Origin: JAFEDN01 sp963697455
Lineage (GTDB): Bacteria; Pseudomonadota; Gammaproteobacteria; Coxiellales; Coxiellaceae
NCBI GenBank assembly: GCA_963697455.1
Contig: CAVOOI010000005.1
Location: forward strand, 1-24,870
Reading direction: 5' to 3'
DNA length: 24,870 nt
How positions within the stretch are numbered: the first letter of the stretch is position 1; each line of letters opens with the position of its first letter. Made by a program: the position numbers and the translations under genes. Below, one piece after another: positions 6,872 through 14,611 of this stretch. The notes under the pieces were generated by a model. It did no database searches. It worked only from the letters and a program-made list of their open reading frames with translations, and was not told the DNA's origin.

Positions 6872-8209
6872 TTATGCAGATAAAATACGTAATAGGTTTT
6901 TATAATCCTCTTGAATGTCGAGGTTACTCACCATCAATTCTTTTATTTTTCGGCAAGCGTGCAGAACAGTAGTATGGTCTCGGCCGCCAAAGGCTTCACC
7001 AATTTCGGGCAAACTATAATTGGTTAATTCTTTGGCTAGCGCCATTGCCGTTTGCCGGGGCCGGGCTAAAGAACGGTTGCGGCGTTTTGATAATAAATCG
7101 CTCAGTTTGATTTTATAATATTCAGCAACAGTTCGTTGAATATTTTCAGGGGTAATCAGTTTGGCCTGTAAACTTAACAGATCTTTTAACGCTTCGCGAG
7201 CAAAATCAATGGTGACGGCTTGTCCGGTAAAGTGCGCATTAGCGAGCACGCGTTTGAGGGCCCCTTCCAGTTCTCGAACGTTCGATTGAATATGCTTACC
7301 AATAAAAAATGCCACTTCTTCGGGTAGAACCGTTTTGGCTTCCTCGGCTTTGGTCATTAAAATGGCTACTCGAGTCTCTAATTCAGGAGGTTCGACGGCG
7401 GTGGTCAGTCCCCAGCCAAAACGAGATTTAAGGCGTTCTTCTAATCCTTCTATTTCTTTAGGATAACGATCGCAAGTTAGTACAATTTGCTGTTGGCTGT
7501 CAAAAAGTGAATTAAAAGTATGGAAGAATTCTTCCTGTGAGCGGTCTTTGCCGGCAAAAAATTGAATGTCATCGATCAATAGCGCATTCAAGCCGCGATA
7601 ATACCGTTTAAATTCATTCATAGTATTGCGCTGGAGCGCTTTGATCATATCTGCGACAAATCTTTCAGAATGAAGATACAGTACCTTCGCATCGGGATTG
7701 CGTTCAAGGATAGAATGGCCAATGGCATGCATTAGATGGGTTTTTCCTAGACCCACGCCCCCATAAATAAAGAGTGGATTATACGCTTGCCCTGGGTTTT
7801 CCGCGACTTGCATGGCGGCGGCTCGTGCTAGCTGATTAGATTTACCTTCGACAAAATTAGTGAAAGTAAACGTTCGATTAAGATGACTATGGGAGAAAGA
7901 ATTATTTTTAGCAATAGGAACCAAATTTTTTTGCGGTGCGGTTGTAGATTTTGGGCTGTCCATTTTAGATCCAACTTTAATCGTGACCGCGGGTGGAGTT
8001 GTTGTGCCTGATAATAACTGCAAAGAAGTCATAATTTTTTCAAGGAAATTATCATTGATATAGCTGACTACAAACGGATTAGGCGCAAATAGTATGAGAT
8101 GATTTGATTGGATTTCTGCCTGTAATGGGCGAATCCAGGTATTAAATTTGGGCGCTGCGATTTCCTCACGCAGGTGATTTAAGCATTGTTCCCAAAGATT
8201 GATGTCCAC
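6872..8209 (-). CDS. dnaA: Chromosomal replication initiator DnaA
   Basis: DnaA is an AAA+ protein that binds DnaA boxes at oriC, opens the duplex and recruits DnaB. It has 445 residues and begins with GTG, as in several other bacteria. Domain I (about 1-80) starts with L-W-E-Q-C-L and contains F-N-T-W-I-R-P-L. Domain II is a short polar linker. Domain III has Walker A G-G-V-G-L-G-K-T (150-157) and Walker B L-L-I-D-D-I-Q-F-F (about 209-218). Domain IV carries the DNA-binding signature G-R-D-H-T-T-V-L-H-A-C (409-419). It is the first gene of dnaA-dnaN-recF. A near-consensus DnaA box (7 of 9) overlaps the start codon and a perfect box lies 53 bases upstream, which would allow autoregulation. 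Confidence 0.98.
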   Translation of the reverse strand: MDINLWEQCLNHLREEIAAPKFNTWIRPLQAEIQSNHLILFAPNPFVVSYINDNFLEKIMTSLQLLSGTTTPPAVTIKVGSKMDSPKSTTAPQKNLVPIAKNNSFSHSHLNRTFTFTNFVEGKSNQLARAAAMQVAENPGQAYNPLFIYGGVGLGKTHLMHAIGHSILERNPDAKVLYLHSERFVADMIKALQRNTMNEFKRYYRGLNALLIDDIQFFAGKDRSQEEFFHTFNSLFDSQQQIVLTCDRYPKEIEGLEERLKSRFGWGLTTAVEPPELETRVAILMTKAEEAKTVLPEEVAFFIGKHIQSNVRELEGALKRVLANAHFTGQAVTIDFAREALKDLLSLQAKLITPENIQRTVAEYYKIKLSDLLSKRRNRSLARPRQTAMALAKELTNYSLPEIGEAFGGRDHTTVLHACRKIKELMVSNLDIQEDYKNLLRILSA

Positions 8210-8660
8210 AGATTGAGCCTATCCAGTTGTATGAGTTGTGTGAAAAGATATTGTATAGTGCTGTGGATAACTTATCTAGACTTTTCGTCGAGGAAGTGTG
8301 GCAGAGCTTGGAGTTTACTTAGGCATCGATAGGCCGCTTTGTGGTATTTTAAGGTAAAAAGTATCCGTGGTAACGTGTAAGACAATCTGGTTATTAAAAA
8401 GTCACAAAGGACGGGGAATGATCGCTTGAATATTTCAGCGTCACAGGAATATCAAATCGTAAATATTATTTAAAATCAAATAATTAAAATAATTTATAAT
8501 AAAAAATTAGTCAAAAATAGGAATTGGAAATCGAATTATATTCGGAAAACATTTAAGAAAACCTTAATAAATTGTTAAGCAAAATGCGGAAAATTGAACT
8601 ATATTCGTTTAACCTATGCCGTTTGGCTTGGTTCATTTAATAGACAACATGTCAGGAGAA
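8210..8660. other. dnaA upstream region, candidate oriC
   Basis: This gene-free stretch between dnaA and a small ORF holds a perfect DnaA box near its dnaA end. Farther away is a strongly AT-rich tract, about 8455-8600, that could serve as a DNA unwinding element. Inside that half are two related 20-base segments in direct orientation, 8531-8550 and 8594-8613, sharing T-A-T-A-T-T-C-G and matching at about 15 of 20 positions. rpmH, the usual neighbour of dnaA in gammaproteobacteria, is absent. Only one strong DnaA box is visible, so the origin call rests mainly on gene context. Confidence 0.5.
8262..8270 (-). promoter_or_regulatory. DnaA box (perfect consensus)
   Basis: The minus strand reads TTATCCACA, the strongest DnaA-binding nonamer, 53 bases upstream of the dnaA GTG. 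A weaker 7-of-9 match lies at 8202-8210 across the start codon. Roles in initiation or in dnaA autoregulation are both plausible. Confidence 0.75.
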
Positions 8661-8666
8661 ACAGTG

Positions 8667-8756
8667 ATGAAAAAACCTGAAGACAAAGTAATAGTTAAAT
8701 CGTATTTAGCAGTTATGGTTATGATGTGTTTGTTAGCTACATTAGCATGGATTTAA
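8667..8756 (+). CDS. Small predicted single-pass membrane peptide (29 residues)
   Basis: This short ORF starts with a basic/polar stretch, M-K-K-P-E-D-K, followed by a hydrophobic segment rich in V, M, L and A that ends in T-L-A-W-I. That is the shape of a small single-pass inner-membrane peptide. An AGGAG nine bases upstream of the ATG is among the better ribosome sites in the window. A strong hairpin begins 13 bases after the stop. No family is recognised and function is unknown. Start, ribosome site and hairpin together make a real gene plausible, though 29 codons could arise by chance. Confidence 0.42.
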   Translation: MKKPEDKVIVKSYLAVMVMMCLLATLAWI

Positions 8757-8769
8757 ATCTACAGGGCTT

Positions 8770-8801
8770 CCTCATTAAAACCAGTTTTAGTTTTAATGAG
8801 G
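8770..8801 (+). terminator. Hairpin after the small peptide, likely terminator
   Basis: CCTCATTAAAAC (8770-8781) and its perfect complement (8790-8801) form a 12-base stem with an 8-base loop. The following T-rich tract is weak (CCTTGTTTAAAT), so termination may be partial. A second, smaller hairpin with 8-base arms TCTACGAA / TTCGTAGA lies at 8827-8853, ahead of kdoO. Confidence 0.5.
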
Positions 8802-8928
8802 GAACCTTGTTTAAATCTAATAATTTTCTACGAAAAGTGTTAAAATTCGTAGAGAATGGCCAGGAACTTTCTTTAAGCTCTGAATAATTATATGCCATTA
8901 GTTTCTGTTTGCCAATGGAGGATAATAC

Positions 8929-9825
8929 ATGAGCGAAACTCTGTTAGAAATGAATGAGCGTTTATTCGTTGTATCAGTAGATCATTGGAAGTCACAAATA
9001 AATTCTGAATTCGCCCAAACGATAACCACAGCTTTGGAAATGGGAAAAGTCATCTATTTTCCGCGATTAAAATTTGATTTAACACCCAATGAGCAAATAT
9101 TATTAGCGATGTCTTTACAGCCTAAGGGTGCGAAAAACATCAGTTACAATCATAAAAATCAGCAGTTAGGTGGGGTTCCCGAAAAATCTGCGGTTGCCGA
9201 TTTAATTAAACCGATGATGCAACGCTATCATAGTTGGAGTAGCCAGCTCTTAGAGGCATGTTGCCCTCAATATCAAGCCGACCAGTGCAGTGGACGGACC
9301 AGTTTTCGGCCAGTGGAAATTAAAGGGCGCAAACCGGAGTCATATCGTAAAGATGACACTCGATTGCACGTCGATGCGTTTCCTTCCACGCCGGTGAACA
9401 ATCTGCGAATTTTACGTATATTCACTAATATTAATCCATATGGCGAAAATCGATTTTGGCGTTTAGGGGAACCTTTTGCTGAGGTTATTAACCAATTCTT
9501 ACCTAAAACCAGAAATATGTTGCCGTTTGAAACCGAAATTCTACATTATTTAAAGGCGACTCGACAAAAGCGCACTCACTATGATCATTACATGCTGCAA
9601 ATTCATAACGCAATGAAAAAGGATCTTGATTATCAGCGCCGCGTTGCAGCCATTCCAGTTGAGTTTCCTCCGGGAGCTACCTGGATGGTATACACGGACT
9701 TAGTTTCTCACGCGGCATTAGCAGGCCGGTTGGTGTTAGAGCAAACTTATTATCCGGCGCTTGAAAATATGCTAAATCCGGAGCTTTCGCCACAACGTCA
9801 AATGCAGGCAAGCCCGCACTACTGA
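8929..9825 (+). CDS. kdoO: 3-deoxy-D-manno-oct-2-ulosonic acid (Kdo) hydroxylase
   Basis: This Fe(II)/2-oxoglutarate-dependent dioxygenase hydroxylates Kdo to Ko in the lipopolysaccharide inner core, at the cytoplasmic face of the inner membrane. It is a 298-residue protein matching the Kdo-hydroxylase family. The iron ligands are visible as H147 and D149 in L-H-V-D-A-F-P-S and H261 in L-V-S-H-A-A-L. R267, in G-R-L-V-L-E-Q-T, is the likely 2-oxoglutarate-binding arginine. R-I-L-R-I-F-T-N-I-N-P and F-W-R-L-G-E-P-F are further family blocks. GGAGG eight bases ahead of the ATG supports the start. The PepSY-like gene follows after 7 bases. The substrate assignment follows the family (KdoO of Burkholderia and Yersinia) and implies a Kdo-bearing LPS. 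Confidence 0.9.
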   Translation: MSETLLEMNERLFVVSVDHWKSQINSEFAQTITTALEMGKVIYFPRLKFDLTPNEQILLAMSLQPKGAKNISYNHKNQQLGGVPEKSAVADLIKPMMQRYHSWSSQLLEACCPQYQADQCSGRTSFRPVEIKGRKPESYRKDDTRLHVDAFPSTPVNNLRILRIFTNINPYGENRFWRLGEPFAEVINQFLPKTRNMLPFETEILHYLKATRQKRTHYDHYMLQIHNAMKKDLDYQRRVAAIPVEFPPGATWMVYTDLVSHAALAGRLVLEQTYYPALENMLNPELSPQRQMQASPHY

Positions 9826-9832
9826 GGACCGT

Positions 9833-10279
9833 GTGAAAAAAATAATAGTTTGGATGGGATTAGCGGCTATGGGGTTTTTAGGAGCCGAGAATGCTGTTGC
9901 CCAAATTATGTTGACTCAACCGGTATCCGTTATCTTAAAAAAAATAAAAAGCGATGGTTATATAGCCGTGCGAAAAATCCAACTTATCAATGGCGAGTAC
10001 CAAGCACAGGCCTTAGATAATGAGGGCGAACCGGTAGATCTTTGGATTAACTCACACAGCGGTGATACCATCGCTCTCCGTAAAACCGATTCTCACCTGC
10101 CGATGCTTGAAGTTGTTGAAAAAATTGAAGCAGTGGGTTATGCCGACATCAGTTTAATTGCAGTTAAAAATTCTTACTATGAAATCGTAGCAATCGGTCC
10201 TAACGGACAAAAAACCCTGCTAAACGTAGATGCTATCACCGGTGTAATCACGACAAAACCTCTCCCTTATCAGCTATAA
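9833..10279 (+). CDS. Secreted protein with two PepSY-like repeats
   Basis: This 148-residue protein begins with GTG; GAGGA at 9824-9828 supports that start. A signal peptide of about 23 residues ends near A-V-A-Q. The mature part is two similar repeats. The first runs from V-S-V-I-L-K-K-I-K-S-D-G-Y and the second from L-E-V-V-E-K-I-E-A-V-G-Y. Each is followed by a strand pattern with Y-x-A/V-x-A, a G-x-x-V/L-x-L/N strand and a D/G-T/V loop, as in PepSY domains. Such periplasmic proteins are often inhibitors or regulators of peptidases or sensors, but no specific role can be assigned. It is probably cotranscribed with kdoO. Its end overlaps the end of the converging trbI gene by 10 bases. Confidence 0.75.
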   Translation: MKKIIVWMGLAAMGFLGAENAVAQIMLTQPVSVILKKIKSDGYIAVRKIQLINGEYQAQALDNEGEPVDLWINSHSGDTIALRKTDSHLPMLEVVEKIEAVGYADISLIAVKNSYYEIVAIGPNGQKTLLNVDAITGVITTKPLPYQL

Positions 10280-11310
10280 GGTCTAGCAAAAACAATATCT
10301 TTGGTAACGCTCACATTAAATAGATAACCAGGGCGAATCTCCAGAGTAGGTTGGGTATTAAGATTTTTTCGTAATAATTGATCAGTAGTCTGTGACAAAC
10401 TGATCCCAGTATTTTGAGCTAATATTTGATTGACTGAGGGCTGGTTAGTAGCGCTGTTAGATGGTTGAGGCTGGCTAAGTTGAAGCCCCGCGCTAACCAT
10501 ACTCATCAATAAGGCCGAACCGAATAAACGCGTATAGTGGTTATTAACGATATCTTGAAAGCCAGCGTAACCATTGACGTCCGTGCCCGGCATTCCGAAT
10601 AGCTGCAGAGTTTGACCGTTCGGTAAAATCAGACGCTGCCAGGCGATCAATACTCGCTTTTGTCCATAAGAAATCTGCGCGTCATAAATACCTTGTAATT
10701 TAGCCCCTTGCGGAATAAGCAAATAGCGGCCGGAAATAGAGTCATAAATATTCTCACGAACCTGGGCGAGGATATTGCCGGGCAAATCAGAATTAATCCC
10801 ACTAATTAAAATTGCCGGGATAATTGTTCCCGTTTTGATTTCATAAATACTTTGAGGATTTTGAATTTTACTAGATAGAGAGCCGACGATGCCTTGCTCA
10901 GCGTTTCTTAAGAACAAGGTTTTTTCAGTTTGAGAATTTGCAGTATCGGATTGCTGATGAGGCGGGCGATTAAGACTGGCGGCATTGCCCGTTAAATGCG
11001 GATAATGAATCTCACCAGGCTCAATATGAATTTGATTACTGCTAATGGGTGCTTGTTGAATACGCTGATCCTGATCGGCAATGGTAGCGGTTGCTGCATG
11101 AATGGCAGGAATAGAGACAATATGAGCTGGAGTGATTTTGCGGTCGCTAAACCAAGCCACATCTTGTAAATTGGCTCCATCCAGAGAGAAGGGCGGTGTT
11201 ACTGAGGTTTGCTGAGGCTGCTGTTTATCACTATTCCACAAATTATAAATGATTAACATCAAGAAGAGAGATAAGCCAATTACGATAATAAAAATTAAGC
11301 GTTTGCGCAT
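10270..11310 (-). CDS. trbI: Type IV secretion protein TrbI/VirB10
   Basis: TrbI is the T4SS core-complex protein that spans the inner membrane and periplasm and reaches the outer membrane. It has 346 residues: a short cytoplasmic M-R-K-R, one membrane helix at about 5-23, a Q/P-rich periplasmic linker to about residue 125, then the conserved TrbI/VirB10 domain (PF03743). In that domain Y-E-I-K-T-G-T-I-I-P-A, Y-L-L-I-P-Q-G-A-K-L-Q-G and G-M-P-G-T-D-V-N-G-Y-A-G-F are diagnostic, followed by the antenna-like helical region around L-F-G-S-A-L-L-M-S. It is last in the trb operon, 11 bases after trbG. The N-terminal linker is shorter than in many VirB10 proteins. Confidence 0.95.
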   Translation of the reverse strand: MRKRLIFIIVIGLSLFLMLIIYNLWNSDKQQPQQTSVTPPFSLDGANLQDVAWFSDRKITPAHIVSIPAIHAATATIADQDQRIQQAPISSNQIHIEPGEIHYPHLTGNAASLNRPPHQQSDTANSQTEKTLFLRNAEQGIVGSLSSKIQNPQSIYEIKTGTIIPAILISGINSDLPGNILAQVRENIYDSISGRYLLIPQGAKLQGIYDAQISYGQKRVLIAWQRLILPNGQTLQLFGMPGTDVNGYAGFQDIVNNHYTRLFGSALLMSMVSAGLQLSQPQPSNSATNQPSVNQILAQNTGISLSQTTDQLLRKNLNTQPTLEIRPGYLFNVSVTKDIVFARPYS

Positions 11311-11321
11311 GGGATTTTCCT

Positions 11322-12248
11322 TTAATAATGAATGATAGAAACGCGTTGCTGATTGTGGCCCGTACCAGTCATTAATATCGCTTTAGAAAAAATTTTGTCC
11401 ACGACAAAATAAGGCGCCTTGTATCGGTAATTAACTATTTCAGATGAAGCGCCATTTTGAACAAATAGAGCTGGTAAATCACCCGCGGTAGCATTTGGCA
11501 TTAATTGAATATAAGTATGTACCCCGTCATCAAATACCTGTTTTGGCATCCATACTGGTCTTGAACCTTCAACCGAGAGTTTATAATTAAAATTTAATTG
11601 GCTGACGTCGACAACGGGTAATTGAGCAATGATATTTTCATTGGCATTTTGTACCTGCTTCTCTATATTGTATTGTTGTTGTAAATCACTCTGCATTTTT
11701 TCGGGATACCAAAAACGCACATCACGCACGTATTTACCATCCGTAGTAGAAACCAGCTTGAGTAAATAAGCGCGCCGATCCGTAGTAATAAAAAAATCGG
11801 TACTAATCTCTGATTTGGCAGGTTTTATCATAATATGAGCTTGACGAGAAACACCGTTACCAGAATAAACTAGAGAGTAAGACCAGCGCAGAGGATCTCC
11901 CGAACTCACGCTGCTGACTTGCTCGCCGTTTTCCAGTGAAATCACCGTTAATTCTAAAATATTAGCCGCAATAGTCGGTTGCGAACCAAAATTATAAGGA
12001 AATTGGATGAATTGATCTGTTTCAATCGTTTTGGCTTGGCCATTTTTTTGATAATCTGCGTAGGCCTTGATTAAGGCGGGATTGCTGCCGGTTGTTAGGT
12101 GGTATGTCATAGCCAGTGAAGGTGGCGGGATAGTCACGGTTTTTTCGACAATTTTATTTGCGGGAATCAATGGATACGCCGAGAGCGAATTTTTTTCCAC
12201 GCAACCGGATAATAAACCGACTAATAATAAAGATATAAAAAAACGCAT
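11322..12248 (-). CDS. trbG: Type IV secretion protein TrbG/VirB9, with a lipoprotein signal
   Basis: TrbG is the outer-membrane core-complex protein of the T4SS (CagX/VirB9 family, PF03524). The true start is the ATG at 12246-12248, giving 308 residues, because AGGAG lies seven bases upstream. The open frame extends 51 codons further without a ribosome site. The N-terminus M-R-F-F-I-S-L-L-L-V-G-L-L-S-G-C is a lipoprotein signal with a lipobox L-L-S-G ahead of the cysteine. The C-terminal half has the VirB9 pattern: F-N-Y-K-L-S-V-E, P-V-W-M-P-K-Q-V-F-D-D-G-V-H-T-Y-I-Q-L and a final R-V-S-I-I-H-Y. No separate small lipoprotein gene (trbH/virB7) is present, so lipidation of TrbG itself may anchor the core complex. 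Confidence 0.92.
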   Translation of the reverse strand: MRFFISLLLVGLLSGCVEKNSLSAYPLIPANKIVEKTVTIPPPSLAMTYHLTTGSNPALIKAYADYQKNGQAKTIETDQFIQFPYNFGSQPTIAANILELTVISLENGEQVSSVSSGDPLRWSYSLVYSGNGVSRQAHIMIKPAKSEISTDFFITTDRRAYLLKLVSTTDGKYVRDVRFWYPEKMQSDLQQQYNIEKQVQNANENIIAQLPVVDVSQLNFNYKLSVEGSRPVWMPKQVFDDGVHTYIQLMPNATAGDLPALFVQNGASSEIVNYRYKAPYFVVDKIFSKAILMTGTGHNQQRVSIIHY

Positions 12249-12261
12249 AGTGACTCCTATT

Positions 12262-12933
12262 TTAAATGTTAACGTCATGGCTCTGGCTTTCTGACCAGGA
12301 AATATCTGTAATATAAATTCCAAATGGATTATCGGTGATAAAATGTGGGTTGACCGGCCCGAATTCATAATGCAATTGTGCCAGCCAGCGGGATTTTTCA
12401 ATTAGCTGACCACTGCCAGTATCCTTCTTAATTTCATCCCAAGTTATTTGCCAAGTATGATCACTCAGTGGTAACGAATTAATGATTTGCACGGAGATAA
12501 TATATTGGTTGGCAGCTTTAAAGGGATCATGTAAGCTAAAATAATCATGTAAAAATGGTTTGGCCTGTTTAGCGGAGTAGGCATAAACTTTAGTTAAAAT
12601 ATTTCTTTCGGCTTCCTGATCATTCACGACGCTGCGAACATTCATGATAAATTGATTCAGCGCATAGTTGACGATACGTGAGTCGGTAGTCGAAACGGCT
12701 TTAACCGGCAAGATTGCGTAGGGCATGCCCTGATTTGCTTCAATCACAAAAGGTTGGATTGAGGTACGCAAAGCCATTTTTCCCATATAAAAACTTTGCA
12801 TAACGGTTAGAAAAATCATTATAAAAAAAGCTAATTGCCAATAACGGCGTGCTTTAGCTAAATTATCATATCGATCATTCCATTCTTTACGGCCTGAATT
12901 TTCAGCCATAAACGGATTTTCCGATGTAACCAT
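12262..12933 (-). CDS. trbF: Type IV secretion protein TrbF/VirB8
   Basis: TrbF is a bitopic inner-membrane assembly factor of the T4SS (PF04335). From the ATG at 12931-12933 it has 223 residues. An in-frame TTG at 12939 is less likely because GAGG is spaced for the ATG. A polar N-terminus is followed by one membrane helix (about 30-50, L-A-F-F-I-M-I-F-L-T-V-M). A periplasmic NTF2-like domain follows and ends with N-P-F-G-I-Y-I-T-D-I-S-W-S, the typical TrbF ending. It starts 2 bases after the trbL stop and ends 13 bases before trbG. Confidence 0.94.
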   Translation of the reverse strand: MVTSENPFMAENSGRKEWNDRYDNLAKARRYWQLAFFIMIFLTVMQSFYMGKMALRTSIQPFVIEANQGMPYAILPVKAVSTTDSRIVNYALNQFIMNVRSVVNDQEAERNILTKVYAYSAKQAKPFLHDYFSLHDPFKAANQYIISVQIINSLPLSDHTWQITWDEIKKDTGSGQLIEKSRWLAQLHYEFGPVNPHFITDNPFGIYITDISWSESQSHDVNI

Positions 12934-12935
12934 AA

Positions 12936-13877
12936 TCAACCTCGAGATTTAAGAATTTTTAAAGGCACAGAAACCGCTTGGGCCGGATTAGATACCGGAA
13001 ACTTCACTTCAGCAATTGAGGGAGCCCGTAGCGCATCAATCGGCAATACGGATTGATTAGCGCTCGTGTTAGATTGCTGATTAATAGGAATGGAATCGTT
13101 AAACAAACTGGCGAGCTGCTTAGATAAACAGAATGTGGTCAACCAAAACAGCAGCGCTCCCGCAATAGTCCATGCGTAAACGTCAAAAGTGGTTACTTGA
13201 TCCTTAGGGAGATTATTGGCCAATTGACCAAAAATTTCGGAGCCCGCACCAATAGTGAGATAGAGGGCTAACAGTTTTAAGCTATAAGCAATAACTGCAT
13301 TAATAAGGCGTTGAGCGATAGTGCGGGTGAATGCAAACGACCCAAGCGCCAAAAATAAACTCGATAATGCAATTAAAAAAGTCGTCATCAGTAAAGTGAC
13401 GGCCAGGTTGAGCGCCACGGCAATAAATGACGCCAAGGTCATTAAATAAGTGATGATAATGAGTGAAGCGCCTATGCTTAAGCTCATTGCTCCGGAGTTT
13501 TTAATGGGGGCCAAAATCTGATTGGCGACAGTGAGGCCTTGTTGAATAATCGAAGCGGGATCGATTGATTTATGCGTGAGTTGTTGGCTCATACTTTGTG
13601 CGGTATCAACCAGGCTAGACAACCAGGGTGCAGCATTGATCATCACCGTATAAAAAAACCCAATCAGAAAAAATTCCTTAATAAAATCAGGCATCGCCTC
13701 AGCCAGTGAGGATTTATCAAAAGCTTGCCACAAACAAAACCAAACGATCCAGATAGTCGAAAAACTGTAAAACAGCCATTTTCCCCAATTTAAAAATTGA
13801 CTAAAGTAACTCGAAAAAATAATCGTGTACTGATTAATAATCTGAGTTATCATGTCGGCATTATTGACGTAGTCCAT
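12936..13877 (-). CDS. trbL: Type IV secretion polytopic membrane protein TrbL/VirB6
   Basis: TrbL is the multi-spanning inner-membrane channel component of the T4SS (PF04610). It has 313 residues with about six strongly hydrophobic segments, for example F-Y-S-F-S-T-I-W-I-V-W, L-I-I-I-T-Y-L-M-T-L-A and L-T-I-G-A-G near the C-terminal half. The polar C-terminal tail of about 60 residues is rich in S, N and P. It lies between trbJ and trbF as in Ti-plasmid trb operons. The small entry-exclusion gene trbK, expected between trbJ and trbL, is absent: the intergenic gap is only 11 bases. Confidence 0.9.
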   Translation of the reverse strand: MDYVNNADMITQIINQYTIIFSSYFSQFLNWGKWLFYSFSTIWIVWFCLWQAFDKSSLAEAMPDFIKEFFLIGFFYTVMINAAPWLSSLVDTAQSMSQQLTHKSIDPASIIQQGLTVANQILAPIKNSGAMSLSIGASLIIITYLMTLASFIAVALNLAVTLLMTTFLIALSSLFLALGSFAFTRTIAQRLINAVIAYSLKLLALYLTIGAGSEIFGQLANNLPKDQVTTFDVYAWTIAGALLFWLTTFCLSKQLASLFNDSIPINQQSNTSANQSVLPIDALRAPSIAEVKFPVSNPAQAVSVPLKILKSRG

Positions 13878-13888
13878 ATCGTTCTCAT

Positions 13889-14611
13889 TTATTGATAGTT
13901 AGGTTTCGCAAGCGGATTTGCCTCTAAATCTCCAGTGGTTTGCATATCTCCATGACTAATAATGGCATTTAAATCTGCAACTGCACTGGCTTCTTTCTGA
14001 ATTTGTTGAGCGTAATAAACAATTTGGGCATTAGCTTGGGCCATTATGGATTGGCGCAATAATTGCAACTGTGAAACCTGTTCAGAGGCAAGTTGCGCAG
14101 CCGTTTGCAGAGCTTGAGTTTGGCCCTCGACACTTTCGGCAAATCCTTGGAGCATTTTCAAACGTGAATTTTCATTTAGAAAATCATTCGCACTGGCTTT
14201 CATATTTTGTAAAATATTATTCAGAGTGTCCAACGAGCTTCGTGTCATCTGCTGATATTGCTCGTTAAAATTATTAAGTACCGTATAGCCAGGGAAAAGT
14301 GCAGTAAATTCAGCCGCTTCATTTTGGGCAGCATAAGATAAGCCCTCTGCCTGCTCCATGACTTTCCCTAATTGATCAATTAAAGCCGTGGTGGTATCCC
14401 ATAGATACTGACTTTCGGGCAATGCTTTCAGCTCCAGCTCAAGGTCATTGATTTGTTTTTCAAGATCGGCAATCTCGTTCGCAAAGAAAGAAAAAGTTTG
14501 CACAATATCGGCGTCGACAGTAGGGTCATACACTAATTCCGGACCGATCGCCACAGCGGAGAAAGTGAGAGTAGACAGACTAAAGATGGCTATTATTTGC
14601 AGGTAGCGCAT
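13889..14611 (-). CDS. trbJ: Type IV secretion protein TrbJ/VirB5
   Basis: This periplasmic T4SS protein of the VirB5/TrbJ family is a minor pilus component or tip adhesin. It has 240 residues with a signal peptide ending near S-A-V-A. The mature protein opens with V-Y-D-P-T-V-D-A-D, matching the TrbJ start. It then has long helices with coiled-coil character (E-I-A-D-L-E-K-Q-I-N-D-L-E-L-E-L) and a central F-P-G-Y. AGGAGG five bases ahead gives the strongest ribosome site of the operon. The start lies 19 bases inside the trbE end, so translation is probably coupled but boosted. Confidence 0.9.
   Translation of the reverse strand: MRYLQIIAIFSLSTLTFSAVAIGPELVYDPTVDADIVQTFSFFANEIADLEKQINDLELELKALPESQYLWDTTTALIDQLGKVMEQAEGLSYAAQNEAAEFTALFPGYTVLNNFNEQYQQMTRSSLDTLNNILQNMKASANDFLNENSRLKMLQGFAESVEGQTQALQTAAQLASEQVSQLQLLRQSIMAQANAQIVYYAQQIQKEASAVADLNAIISHGDMQTTGDLEANPLAKPNYQ

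Noticed and set aside
12249..12401. Extra 51 codons at the N-terminus of trbG
   Set aside because: The extension lies inside the end of trbF and lacks a ribosome site, while the internal ATG at 12248 has AGGAG and begins a proper lipoprotein signal.
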